Source: Deltaproteobacteria bacterium (GTDB taxonomy: Bacteria > Desulfobacterota > Desulfobacteria > Desulfobacterales > Desulfosarcinaceae). Taken from it: DNA of 64,000 nucleotides. The position numbers and the translations under genes are program-made. Where the stretch lies: positions 124,001 through 188,000 of the forward strand of contig JAKALP010000005.1 of assembly GCA_021824175.1 (NCBI GenBank), read 5' to 3'. Below, in pieces: positions 8,387-16,122 of this stretch (position 1 is the first letter of the stretch; every line of letters starts with the position of its first letter). The notes under the pieces were generated by a model. That model saw only the letters and a list, made by a program, of their open reading frames with translations. It did no database searches and was not told where the DNA came from.

Positions 8387-9043
8387 TTAAAGTCCTCCAG
8401 GAGCTTTTCTCCAAAGATAGATAGCGCGCACGGAATGGGTATCGTTTTGAGAATCCTTACCGGTACTGGTCAAGCGAAAGCCAATGGGTTGATCGCCGCC
8501 ACCGCCACCAAGGCCGTCGGAGCCGGTACCAAATTCAGCCCCGCCGCCCGAGCCTTGCGGTCCTAAAGCTCCCAGGTAGATCACATTAATACTGGCTGGA
8601 ATCTGACAACCGCTCATGCTGATGTCCGCGGCTGCCGAATTGGCATCCTTATTTGCTACCAATGCAGCCGGAGTGTTATAGGATTCAGTGGCATCAGGTA
8701 CTTCTCCCCGGAATCCTCCATACAACCTGGCCCGGATTTCCTTGCCACTATCACTTCCGGAAGTATTCAAATAGGCAACACATCCGGCCTTTTTGGGATC
8801 TTGCTCCGCGATGGGATCGCCTTCGGACCGCTGCAAACGAATAAATTTCGCGGCGCCATATATGCCGCTGTCACCATAAAAGAAGGCCACTTTGCTGAAC
8901 TTATAATGGGCGGCCATTTTGCTCTCCGTAGAAGTAAAATTGATCATGGTCATTGACAGGGCCGTGGCGGCAACCAAAACGACCATCACGATGATCAGCG
9001 CCGAACCGTTTTTATTAGATGTAAGTCGATAAAAAGCATTCAT
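8387..9043 (-). CDS. pilX: PilX-family minor pilin
   Basis: This 218-residue minor pilin-like protein opens with a short basic leader and the hydrophobic helix GSALIIVMVVLVAATALSM, the PilX N-terminal pattern. It lacks the FTLxE motif of ordinary prepilins. A Gly-rich stretch with GSGGGAEFGTGSDGLGGGGG lies near residue 170-185. AGGAG stands 5-6 bases before the ATG. PilX proteins join PilV, PilW and FimT in the priming complex that carries PilY1 at the pilus tip. The gene ends 3 bp before the pilY1 start, indicating one transcript. Confidence 0.85.
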   Translation of the reverse strand: MNAFYRLTSNKNGSALIIVMVVLVAATALSMTMINFTSTESKMAAHYKFSKVAFFYGDSGIYGAAKFIRLQRSEGDPIAEQDPKKAGCVAYLNTSGSDSGKEIRARLYGGFRGEVPDATESYNTPAALVANKDANSAAADISMSGCQIPASINVIYLGALGPQGSGGGAEFGTGSDGLGGGGGDQPIGFRLTSTGKDSQNDTHSVRAIYLWRKAPGGL

Positions 9044-9065
9044 GCTACTTCTCCTGTGGTGGTCT

Positions 9066-9503
9066 TTACCTGCGTGGCTTGAGCGACTTGAGGGTTATTG
9101 AGCGTTCCACTCCATTTTTATCCGTGAAGCTCGTTTTCACCGTGATCAACCGGACACTAGCCTGCCCCTTGTCATCGGCAATTGTCACGGCGCCCGGAGT
9201 CGAATTCTCGGAGATGGAGATTTCACTTATAAAATTTTTTTCATGCTCAGGTGATGCCGGAGGAAACCGGGCGCTCTGATCATTCCAGTTCATGGCGGAA
9301 AGTCTCTCAACTGTGGCGTAAGCCACGTTGGTGGCTTCCGCCGTGCTTTGGGCCGATGTATTAGAATTGATGGAAGCTGCTTGCAGTTTGATCAAAGCCA
9401 GGACGCCGAAGGTAAAAACAAAGAGCGCAATCATGGTTTCAACCAGAGTGAAACCTTTGTGGCATGCTCTGAAAACATTGCGCGGTTTGGATAGTAATTT
9501 CAT
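9066..9503 (-). CDS. pilV: PilV-family minor pilin
   Basis: This 145-residue prepilin has the class III signal KG/FTLVETMIALFVFTFGVLALI: a leader of 17 residues cut after Gly17 and a Glu at mature position 5, required for assembly. The tail has few cysteines and no recognisable extra domain. GAGGTGG lies 6 bases before the ATG. Position and size fit PilV in the fimT-pilW-pilV-pilX-pilY1 order. It is processed by prepilin peptidase PilD, which is not in the window. Confidence 0.88.
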   Translation of the reverse strand: MKLLSKPRNVFRACHKGFTLVETMIALFVFTFGVLALIKLQAASINSNTSAQSTAEATNVAYATVERLSAMNWNDQSARFPPASPEHEKNFISEISISENSTPGAVTIADDKGQASVRLITVKTSFTDKNGVERSITLKSLKPRR

Positions 9504-9545
9504 CTTTTACCACCTCTTCTTCAACGGGTTTTTCAACATGAACAA

Positions 9546-10466
9546 TCAGCGGATATAATTGCGCAAGGCCACGTCAACGGTCATCATGCGCCGTTTAAGG
9601 CGGTCGTTCGGTGTTCGGATCACCCGATTGCCCACCGCATAGCTATGGGTATCAATCGTATGATCATTAATCGGCCGTTCTGACACCATCAGCAGAAATA
9701 TGCGCACGGCCCGTACTGCATCGTAGCTGACCGGAGTGGGAATGTTGCTGTTATGATTATTGTCATCCGCGGCATCAATTCTCCCATCGTTATTCCAATC
9801 ATCTTTTTCATCGATCACACCATCATCATTCACGTCCAAGATGGCATCCAACTCCCCATCATTATTGCTGTCAACCGCCCAAAGGATTCTGCCATTGACC
9901 AGATCCCCATTATAGCGCTCAAGCACGTTGTCCCCATTGGAATCAAAGGCAAAAGCAAAGCCTATGGCTTGGACGCTGTCGGCCACTAGTTTTGGAAGAG
10001 CATCGGGCTCACCAAGATCCGGCGGATTAGCCCGGCGATAAAGACCTGGAATGCCGTCTGCTTCCGGGTCAAGGATCGCATAGGTAATGGTTTGGGGGGT
10101 GTCGGCTACGCCATCAAGATCATTGTCCAGTCGGATGGAGGTGAATTCAAGTTGGGGCATTCCGTTGTAATCCACATCACCGTCTACATTTACTAAGCGG
10201 TTGTTATTGGTGAAGCGGGAATTCTGGTGTGGAGAGGGATCACGCAAGGCATTGTGAAGATCCCATGTCAGCACATGGATTGCGCCGCGCAGCCCCTGCT
10301 GCATTTTGGATATTTCGCTCTGACTGGCGTAAGTGGTGGTTTGCATCTGATAGTTGCCGAATACCACCAGGACGATGACAGCTACGACTGCTAAGGTGAT
10401 CATCAGCTCGACCAGGGAATAGCCCCCAGCGGTTAATTTCTGCGATTGCTGAGTTCCTATTTTCAT
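9546..10466 (-). CDS. pilW: PilW-like minor pilin with D-x-N-x-D-G repeats
   Basis: This 306-residue prepilin has the signal GG/YSLVELMITLAVVAVIV at about 14-31. Its C-terminal region carries at least five calcium-loop-like motifs: DNDLDGVAD (114-122), DSNGDNVLE (175-183), DSNNDGELD (199-207), DVNDDGVIDE (211-220) and DWNNDGRID (223-231). These resemble EF-hand/dockerin or thrombospondin-3 loops. GAGGGGGAAG just ahead of the ATG at 10466 decides the start; earlier in-frame ATGs would overlap the upstream gene. It should act with PilV, PilX and FimT in the tip complex, where calcium could stabilise the structure. The calcium role is inferred from the motif only. Confidence 0.86.
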   Translation of the reverse strand: MKIGTQQSQKLTAGGYSLVELMITLAVVAVIVLVVFGNYQMQTTTYASQSEISKMQQGLRGAIHVLTWDLHNALRDPSPHQNSRFTNNNRLVNVDGDVDYNGMPQLEFTSIRLDNDLDGVADTPQTITYAILDPEADGIPGLYRRANPPDLGEPDALPKLVADSVQAIGFAFAFDSNGDNVLERYNGDLVNGRILWAVDSNNDGELDAILDVNDDGVIDEKDDWNNDGRIDAADDNNHNSNIPTPVSYDAVRAVRIFLLMVSERPINDHTIDTHSYAVGNRVIRTPNDRLKRRMMTVDVALRNYIR

Positions 10467-10477
10467 AAACTTCCCCC

Positions 10478-11038
10478 TCAATTCCATCGATTTGCGCCCT
10501 GGCTCCAACGATCCACTGTTGTGACACCGGCATAGGAGGTCCTGACTCGGTAAAATGTATTATGTGTTATCTCGCGGATATACACAGACCCGCTGGCCGT
10601 GGCAAACCCTTGGGGTGAAAAGGTAAGTTGATTTACAGGCGCCTGATCCAAACCATTTGGCGAGTTGGTGAATATGACATTGCCGCGATATTTGGACAGC
10701 CGAACGGTTACATTGTTCCGGTAACTATATTCGCTGCTGGCGACGTTGAATGTGATGCTGGCCGGGCTGTTGTTTTGAATTGCCTGCATTTTTGCTTCCA
10801 TGATGACGCTATACAGCTCATCGGCCGCATATTGCGCACCTGGCTTTGCGCTCATGGATTGCATTAGAGGTACTCCAACACCACCGATAATGCCGATGAT
10901 CAGGATGACGATCATCAGCTCCACCAGGGAAAACCCAGCAATGCCAATCGTCCGCAACTTTGTCGGTTTGTTTTGATCTTCCATATACAGCCTCTGCCTC
11001 TTGCCCCTGAGTTGATGGTCAAAGTCGAATTTTTTCAT
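10478..11038 (-). CDS. fimT: FimT/GspH-like minor pilin, first gene of operon
   Basis: This pseudopilin is about 186 residues long. It has the prepilin signal AG/FSLVELMIVILIIGIIGGVGVP, then the GspH/FimT-type domain (YAADELYSVIMEAKMQAI, then beta-rich segments and FSPQGFA). The ATG at 11038 has AGGTGG about 5 bases upstream but gives a 35-residue leader. An ATG at 10984, preceded by AGAGG, would give a more usual 17-residue leader, so the start is uncertain. It leads the minor-pilin operon ending at 3460. GspH/FimT proteins initiate pseudopilus or pilus assembly, and some bind DNA during uptake. Confidence 0.83.
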   Translation of the reverse strand: MKKFDFDHQLRGKRQRLYMEDQNKPTKLRTIGIAGFSLVELMIVILIIGIIGGVGVPLMQSMSAKPGAQYAADELYSVIMEAKMQAIQNNSPASITFNVASSEYSYRNNVTVRLSKYRGNVIFTNSPNGLDQAPVNQLTFSPQGFATASGSVYIREITHNTFYRVRTSYAGVTTVDRWSQGANRWN

Positions 11039-11736
11039 TGCTTCCACCTATTAGCCTCAAGTCGCTCGCTCATTTAATAAAATCACTGAACGCAACCAGG
11101 CGATTGTCATTTTGAGTCTGTTTGAAAAGCCTAACCATAAAAGCACTTCGATTTTTTACACTATCAAAAACTGTACCAACTCGTCGCACCATTCGGAAGT
11201 CAGTGAGAAACCGGAAACGGCGTTAGGCGTAAATAAAATTAAAACTATAATATCAATAATTTAATACCAATTAGACTTGCTATCTGCGATACCTTTTGGC
11301 CATGAAGAGCGATACATGGGAACACTTTAATTCTCCAGACATATTAAAAAGATTAATAGCAAAGACAGGAATCATTTAAAATCCGGTAGGTTCTGTAACT
11401 CATCGATGTAATACTATTAAATGTTTTTTATTGTTAGAAGCCATCGCAATAGAAGCATCTTGGGTCAAGAGACTTCTTTAAGATGGCTTGTGGCAGAAGG
11501 TGGGAATAAATTGTTCAGGGGTCGGGAATTTTTTCCGCTCAACAGCCCGTCACTCCCCCGATGGCGGGATTCCAGGTTCTCGGAATGTTATCCCGCTGGA
11601 TACCCACCGCAGTTTATTCCGTATTTATGCAGGGCGGGCAATACGGGAGAAACTCCCCAATACTTGAAATAATTCTGTCAGAGAGTGATCGGCGCCAAAA
11701 CTAACTATTGATGAATTTGATGAAAGAGATGGAAAG
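11039..11736. other. 698-bp intergenic region upstream of the minor-pilin operon
   Basis: The region is A/T-rich (about 11060-11420) with no convincing gene. It must carry the promoter for fimT and the downstream minor pilins, but no clear sigma-54 or sigma-70 match was found by eye. The right part contains copy 3 of the dispersed repeat. The open frame at 11421-11672 runs through that repeat and is not credible. Confidence 0.6.
11549..11658 (+). repeat. dispersed GTCACTCCCxC-type repeat, copy 3
   Basis: GTCACTCCCCCGATGGCGGGATTCC, CAGGTTCTCGGAATG, then ATCCCGCTGGATACCC follow the block order of the 2715 and 3294 copies. A GGGCGGGCAATACGGGAG tip and an AACTCCCC tail follow. This copy has extra sequence between blocks, so it is diverged or carries an insertion. 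Confidence 0.6.
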
Positions 11737-12567
11737 CTATCGTGCCTCATCGAAAAACACTCTGCCGGTTTCCGGTTCGTAGATGAAATGCTCAGCAAAA
11801 GGATTGCGTGGCAATGCGGTGATGGCTCCGCTCGACACCAACTCCTCAAGGTTCGCTGGCCGCCGGCCGTGGCTTTTTACAAATATCTCAATGGCCTTTT
11901 CAATCTCATGGATGCCGAGATATGCTTCCAGACGCTTGGCGTAGAGATTTTTCGTATATTCGTCATCAGCCTGCTCCAACATGGTTTTAAGCAGAGCGAT
12001 GGCGGTCAGCGTTTGGCCGCTGCGCTGAGCCAAACGGGCTGAAAGAGTTGTCGCAATCGTTGGCGCGCCTGGCCGGAGGGCTGACTGTCGCATGTATTCA
12101 GCGGCTTTGGATGAATCCTTTAGGTAGAAGAAGTAATCGAATCCCACATAGAACATGGGTTCCCAATCCCAATAGCGCTGCTGGGCATGATATTTAAGCA
12201 ACTCGACTGCTTTTTCCTGCATTCCCGACCGCCACGCCAGCAAGCCCTGGATATAATAGCCAGTTTGAAAAAATAGCGGGTCCAGATAAAGGGACTGTTT
12301 AAGCAATGTATGAACCGCTTCCCAATCCTCGGCAGTGGGCTTCCAGGAACCGCCCATAAAGATCGAGGCCTTAAGAATTAAGTAATCAGCCATCAAACCC
12401 TTAAATGGGCCGCTGACCACTTTGAGCAAGGTTGGATTCAGGGCCAAAGCCTGGGCGCGAATGGTCTCGGGGGGTTGGGCGGCGCGCAATGCCGTCGTCT
12501 GATGGTGGCTGATGACGTAGCCCAACAAAAAAAGTACCGGCAAAATAAATCCAGTGAAGTACTTCAT
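11737..12567 (-). CDS. membrane-anchored TPR-like protein next to pilus ABC transporter
   Basis: This 276-residue protein has one N-terminal signal/anchor (YFTGFILPVLFLLGYVISH) and then helical repeats of TPR character (AVHTLLKQSLYLDPLFFQ, LLAWRSGMQEKAVELLKYHAQ, AAEYMRQSALRPGAP, IALLKTMLEQADDEYTK). It ends in a short region with GRRPANLEELVSSGAI and a final FIYEPETGRVFFDEAR. It is the last gene of a pilA-ATPase-permease-TPR series, 5 bp after the permease. In Myxococcus an accessory protein (PilG) works with ABC proteins PilH/PilI for pilus assembly. An equivalent role here is inferred from position, not from sequence identity. Confidence 0.78.
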   Translation of the reverse strand: MKYFTGFILPVLFLLGYVISHHQTTALRAAQPPETIRAQALALNPTLLKVVSGPFKGLMADYLILKASIFMGGSWKPTAEDWEAVHTLLKQSLYLDPLFFQTGYYIQGLLAWRSGMQEKAVELLKYHAQQRYWDWEPMFYVGFDYFFYLKDSSKAAEYMRQSALRPGAPTIATTLSARLAQRSGQTLTAIALLKTMLEQADDEYTKNLYAKRLEAYLGIHEIEKAIEIFVKSHGRRPANLEELVSSGAITALPRNPFAEHFIYEPETGRVFFDEAR

Positions 12568-12572
12568 GGTTA

Positions 12573-13400
12573 TTAGGTGATCTCTTTGCGCTTAAAGATC
12601 CAAAGCGTGGCCACTGCCAAAAGGCTAATGTAGCAAATGCCATAGGCAGCGGTCCACCCCACCTGTGACCAAGGCAACGGAAGGCCATAAGATAAATATA
12701 CTTTGAGGTCAAAGGCGCTCAAATTGGGAAAAATCCAGGCCACGGCTTTGAGTATTGCCAGATATGCCGGCCCTACTTTTACATATTGGCCTTCCTGGAT
12801 CACTGCGATGATGGTTTCCAGGCTGTTGCCGATCACATAGATGCCGACCGTGAAAAGCATAGAGAGATATTCACTAGTAGTCAGGCAGGCAAAGAAAAAA
12901 GCTACGGCCATAAGCAGGAGCAGCGACAAGTACTGGAAGAAAACGCTGATACTCAGCACGCCCCAACTGAAATTGCGCGGCGGCTTCATCTCTAAGATGA
13001 GCTTGGTGCCTATCCAACTGGTGAAAATCGTCAAGCCGGCGATCATCAGAACTGCCAATAACACCGTAACAGCCAAACCGCAGTACTTCCCTATTACATA
13101 ATCCGTACGGGAAATGGGCCGGGAGAGGATCATGCACACCGTGCGCTGGTGGATATCTTTCGTGAGCAGAGCAATACCGAGAAATATGACAATGGCCAAT
13201 CCCGCCACTGTCACGAAAGCGGAACCCAGATCCACCGCCACCTTGCCGGTATCAAAGGCAAACATGGGAATAATGGTGATATATGCAAGGCACAGCAGCA
13301 CAGCGATAGCCAGAATGCCCTGCATGGCCCTGTTGCGCAGGCCTTCCTTGATAGTGATCGCGGCGACGAGGCTTATACCATTGCTCATGCTTTTAACCAT
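12573..13400 (-). CDS. ABC-2 type transporter permease (PilI-like by position)
   Basis: This 275-residue integral membrane protein has about six hydrophobic segments, among them MQGILAIAVLLCLAYITIIP, SAFVTVAGLAIVIFLGIALL, VLLAVLMIAGLTIF, YLSLLLLMAVAFFFACL, MLFTVGIYVIGNSLET and AAYGICYISLLAVATLWIF. The TKDIHQRTVCMILSRPISR stretch, between segments 2 and 3, is typical of ABC-2 permeases. Its ATG overlaps the end of the ATPase gene by 8 bp, so translation is coupled; an in-frame ATG at 13388 is an alternative. Together with the ATPase it forms an exporter in the place occupied by pilH/pilI in Myxococcus. The substrate is unknown. Confidence 0.87.
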   Translation of the reverse strand: MVKSMSNGISLVAAITIKEGLRNRAMQGILAIAVLLCLAYITIIPMFAFDTGKVAVDLGSAFVTVAGLAIVIFLGIALLTKDIHQRTVCMILSRPISRTDYVIGKYCGLAVTVLLAVLMIAGLTIFTSWIGTKLILEMKPPRNFSWGVLSISVFFQYLSLLLLMAVAFFFACLTTSEYLSMLFTVGIYVIGNSLETIIAVIQEGQYVKVGPAYLAILKAVAWIFPNLSAFDLKVYLSYGLPLPWSQVGWTAAYGICYISLLAVATLWIFKRKEIT

Positions 13401-14139
13401 TCCCGGCGGTGCTGATCAATTGCATGAAACGATCTTCAAACCCCATTCCGTTCTCTTTGAATCCTTTAACGTCACCACAGTATAACATGCGCCCTTGATG
13501 AATCAGGCCGATGCGATCGCACAGGGTCTCCACGTCGTTAAGAATGTGGGTGCTGAAGAAGATGGTTTTGCCCCGCGCTTTCAGGTCCAGAATGATATTT
13601 TTGAGAAGATTGCGGCCGATAGGATCCAGACCGCTCATGGGTTCGTCCAGGATTAACGTGGCCGGATCGTGGATCAAAGATAACGCCAACCCTAAACGCT
13701 GCTTCATACCTTTAGAATAAGTACCTATTACCCTATCTTTCGCATTCAAAATTTCTAGCTTATCTAAGAGCAAGTCCATAGCTTCGCAAACCTTAGCCTT
13801 GGACATACCTGAAGCACGGCCCCCGAATAGAAGTAGTTCAGCTGCTGTCAGCCTTTCATAAAATCGTGGCCCCTCAGGCAAATATCCGATGTATTTCCGG
13901 GATTGTGGCACTGACGGAGCAACTCCATTGATCAATACCTCTCCGGATTCAGGTTGAATGAATCCCATGATGCTATTGATAAGAGTACTTTTCCCGGCGC
14001 CATTAGGGCCAATAAATCCGAACACTTCCCCCACATGGATAGAAAGCGAGATCCCATGTAAAATCTTATGACAACTAAAACCTTGCATAAAAGATTTCTC
14101 CACTGAATGCAAATGAATAGGGGAGTCGATTAAATTCAT
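13393..14139 (-). CDS. ABC transporter ATP-binding protein (PilH-like by position)
   Basis: This 248-residue nucleotide-binding subunit has Walker A GPNGAGKST near residue 43, a YSKGMKQRLGLA signature (SKGMKQR variant of LSGGQ), Walker B LILDEPMSGLDP and the switch FFSTHIL. It is of the multidrug/ABC-2 type that pairs with the overlapping permease gene downstream. It lies between pilA and the permease. In Myxococcus, PilH with PilI is needed for pilus formation, and the same gene order is common in Deltaproteobacteria. No strong ribosome site precedes the ATG at 14139. Confidence 0.93.
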   Translation of the reverse strand: MNLIDSPIHLHSVEKSFMQGFSCHKILHGISLSIHVGEVFGFIGPNGAGKSTLINSIMGFIQPESGEVLINGVAPSVPQSRKYIGYLPEGPRFYERLTAAELLLFGGRASGMSKAKVCEAMDLLLDKLEILNAKDRVIGTYSKGMKQRLGLALSLIHDPATLILDEPMSGLDPIGRNLLKNIILDLKARGKTIFFSTHILNDVETLCDRIGLIHQGRMLYCGDVKGFKENGMGFEDRFMQLISTAGNG

Positions 14140-14188
14140 AATTTCTCTATTAACAAGCTTGATTTATAAAAGCAATCAAAGATGAAAA

Positions 14189-14214
14189 GCCCGGTGGGCT
14201 TTAGCACACCGGGC
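14189..14214 (-). terminator. intrinsic terminator after pilA
   Basis: An 8-bp GC-rich stem GCCCGGTG/CACCGGGC (14189-14196 with 14207-14214) and a 10-base loop are followed on the minus strand by a short TTTT. It lies about 30 bp after the pilA stop. It probably limits read-through from the highly expressed pilin into the ABC genes. Confidence 0.82.
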
Positions 14215-14244
14215 CGAGAGGGAGTATAGGTTCTCTAGTGAACG

Positions 14245-14874
14245 CTACTGAAGCAGCCTCCAGTTGGCATCCGGCACACCATTGCCATTAGCAGTACCTG
14301 CGGCAAATTCATCCGTCCCCGGTGCAGGGGCAGGCCATGCAGTATTTAAAGCAGGATCACCATTCCAGTCTTGATTCTGAACAAAGTACATCGTATTTTC
14401 AGCATCGCCATCTACCGCGAATGCACGAATGCCTCTGAATGCTTCGGCGACAATAACATAGGAAGCACCATCAGCAGTCGTATCAGCCTGGCAGGTTACT
14501 CCAGCGGGGACACTGAAACCAACCGCACTTTGAGACAAAGTCCCAGGGTTCTGGCCGCTCAAGCGTGCGCCAGCGGCACCGACAGTAGCAGCTACGATGG
14601 CACTTAGATCACCATCAAGGGGAACTCCAGCGCCTAAACCACCAGCGGCTGCATCAAGGGCCGCTTGACCAGATGGGCCATAAACGCCGATGTCCTGGTT
14701 CAACGCAGCTTCGGCACTCTTGACAACACCAGCCGTTGTTGCAGCTTTTGTGTTATTAGCCCGCACCCGATACGCCGCGAATTGCGGAATGGCGATGGCG
14801 GCCAAAATGCCGATGATGGCGATGACGATCATCAATTCAATGAGTGTGAAACCTTTTTGATTACGTTTAAACAT
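14245..14874 (-). CDS. pilA: type IV major pilin PilA
   Basis: This 209-residue prepilin has the classical class III signal [32 protein letters not shown], giving a mature protein of 201 residues that starts with Phe and has Glu5. AAAGGAG is placed 8 bases before the ATG. Only one cysteine (in VTCQAD) is present, so the C-terminal disulfide loop of Pseudomonas/Neisseria pilins is absent. An Asp/Asn-rich DWNGDPALN stretch near the end may bind a metal. It has its own terminator, a sigma-54 promoter about 160 bp upstream, and pilR nearby. It is expected to be the main pilus subunit. Confidence 0.95.
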   Translation of the reverse strand: MFKRNQKGFTLIELMIVIAIIGILAAIAIPQFAAYRVRANNTKAATTAGVVKSAEAALNQDIGVYGPSGQAALDAAAGGLGAGVPLDGDLSAIVAATVGAAGARLSGQNPGTLSQSAVGFSVPAGVTCQADTTADGASYVIVAEAFRGIRAFAVDGDAENTMYFVQNQDWNGDPALNTAWPAPAPGTDEFAAGTANGNGVPDANWRLLQ

Positions 14875-15045
14875 GGTTGATTCTCCTTTGTTCGTTTGCT
14901 CGATGAAATATTGGGTTGATGCTATGCTAAGTTCGGTTGATTCAAAAAAAACTTAATAGAAAAAATTTGAAATTGGCATTCGACGTTCAGGGTCCGCCCG
15001 TGATCTCACCTCCTTTGCAGTTCAGATACCGTTGCGATGGGTAAT

Positions 15046-15061
15046 AGCAATGGCTATGCCA
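15046..15061 (-). promoter_or_regulatory. sigma-54 (RpoN) promoter of pilA
   Basis: On the minus strand the site reads TGGCATAGCCATTGCT, matching TGGCAYrN(4)TTGCW with intact -24 GG and -12 GC and correct spacing. The start point would fall near 15035, leaving a leader of about 160 nt before the pilA ATG. The NtrC-type regulator PilR encoded 1.2 kb upstream is the expected activator. Confidence 0.82.
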
Positions 15062-15188
15062 GATAAGAATTTCTGTTTTCTAATGAATTAACTATATGTA
15101 ATATTTATTTATTTAAGAACTTATTCCGGTCCGCCCAACAACCGTTTCAGCAATTGAAACCAGCTTCACAAACAATTTGCGCGGTACT

Positions 15189-15205
15189 CTGACAAAATTT
15201 GTCAG
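15189..15205 (-). promoter_or_regulatory. palindromic candidate PilR enhancer site
   Basis: CTGACAAAATTTGTCAG is a 17-bp perfect palindrome with 8-bp arms and one central base, lying about 128 bp upstream of the -24 box. It presents TGTC on both strands, as known PilR sites do. The distance is normal for a sigma-54 enhancer. Binding is inferred. Confidence 0.55.
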
Positions 15206-15399
15206 GCCTATGTAATGACTTCCAGTGGTCGATGATGGCCATTGCAATCAATATTGGCAACGATAGCAGAATGATAGCAGGAGAACAGAAGGAGGAGCAA
15301 ATGCAGCGGTATGAAATGAATTACAGATGGCGAATGGTTGACTTTAGATCGCTCCTATCTTTCAAAAAGCATGTTTCTTATTTTTGCTCGGCTAAGAGA

Positions 15400-15810
15400 T
15401 CACGATTTCATAGGAATGATGACAAACCCGCTTAATGCAAAGTGGTGGTCAAATGTAAATACGTGCTCTATTCCATTAGCTCGCATTAGAACAAAGGATA
15501 TACAGTCAGTAAAACTCATGCGCTGGTCGGCGAATTTCTCAAATACTTTGAGCGCTTCAAGTTCGTGATGGCTTTCCGGCCTGAGAATGGATATTGCCCG
15601 TGAAGCAATAAGCGCCCTGGCCCTCTGGGCAGCGAACATACATCCAGCCCTACGTCCAAGCAAAGTCACGGTTTCATCCACTACGAAATTGGAAGTGAAT
15701 AAGCGTTTTTTACTGATCTGCAATTCAGACCAACACGCAGTTGCGACACCATGATGTTCATCCTTGGTGATATATCGCGCGAGCAATGCCCCTGTATCGA
15801 TGAATATCAC
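15400..15810 (-). CDS. vapC: VapC-type PIN-domain ribonuclease toxin
   Basis: This 136-residue PIN domain has the acidic residues expected at the metal site: Asp5 in MIFIDTGALL, Glu46 in VVDETV, Asp102 in SFTDCISF and Asp121 in FTFDHHF. VapC toxins cut tRNA or rRNA when freed from VapB. The start overlaps the vapB stop by 4 bp (ATGA), indicating translational coupling. Length is normal for the family. The pair is inserted between pilA and pilR, which are usually adjacent, so it probably arrived by transfer. Confidence 0.9.
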   Translation of the reverse strand: MIFIDTGALLARYITKDEHHGVATACWSELQISKKRLFTSNFVVDETVTLLGRRAGCMFAAQRARALIASRAISILRPESHHELEALKVFEKFADQRMSFTDCISFVLMRANGIEHVFTFDHHFALSGFVIIPMKS

Positions 15811-16043
15811 GGTTGCTCACCATAGATATAGTCGTCATGATGAGACGATAGATCTTTGGGGGCATCGCCGGTGAAAATGGCATTATCAGAGAAAAAGGAA
15901 TCCTCTGTATCGTTGTTGATATCGTTCAGCAGCTTGGTCAGCGCTTCGCGTACAAACTCACCCAACGAAACTCCCTGTTGCCTTGATTTTTCCTCGGCCC
16001 TTGCTTTCAAATCCTCAGGAAGCATTATGGTTGTGCGTTGCAT
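15807..16043 (-). CDS. vapB: VapB-like ribbon-helix-helix antitoxin
   Basis: This 78-residue protein has an N-terminal RHH DNA-binding fold (QRTTIMLPEDLKARAEEKSRQQG, then SLGEFVREALTKLL) and an acidic C-terminal tail that should wrap the toxin. GGAGGT lies 6 bases before the ATG. Such antitoxins repress their own operon as well as blocking VapC. Together with the downstream PIN protein it forms a complete type II module. Confidence 0.88.
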   Translation of the reverse strand: MQRTTIMLPEDLKARAEEKSRQQGVSLGEFVREALTKLLNDINNDTEDSFFSDNAIFTGDAPKDLSSHHDDYIYGEQP

Positions 16044-16122
16044 GATGTACCTCCATCGAAGTTATACATACATATTGCACAGCCATAACACCCATGTCAA
16101 TGATTGCGCTGTGATCTTCGTG

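Noticed and set aside
15199-15435. 78-residue plus-strand frame between pilA and vapC
   Set aside because: Overlaps the vapC 3' end and the pilA enhancer region, with no ribosome site or conserved look.
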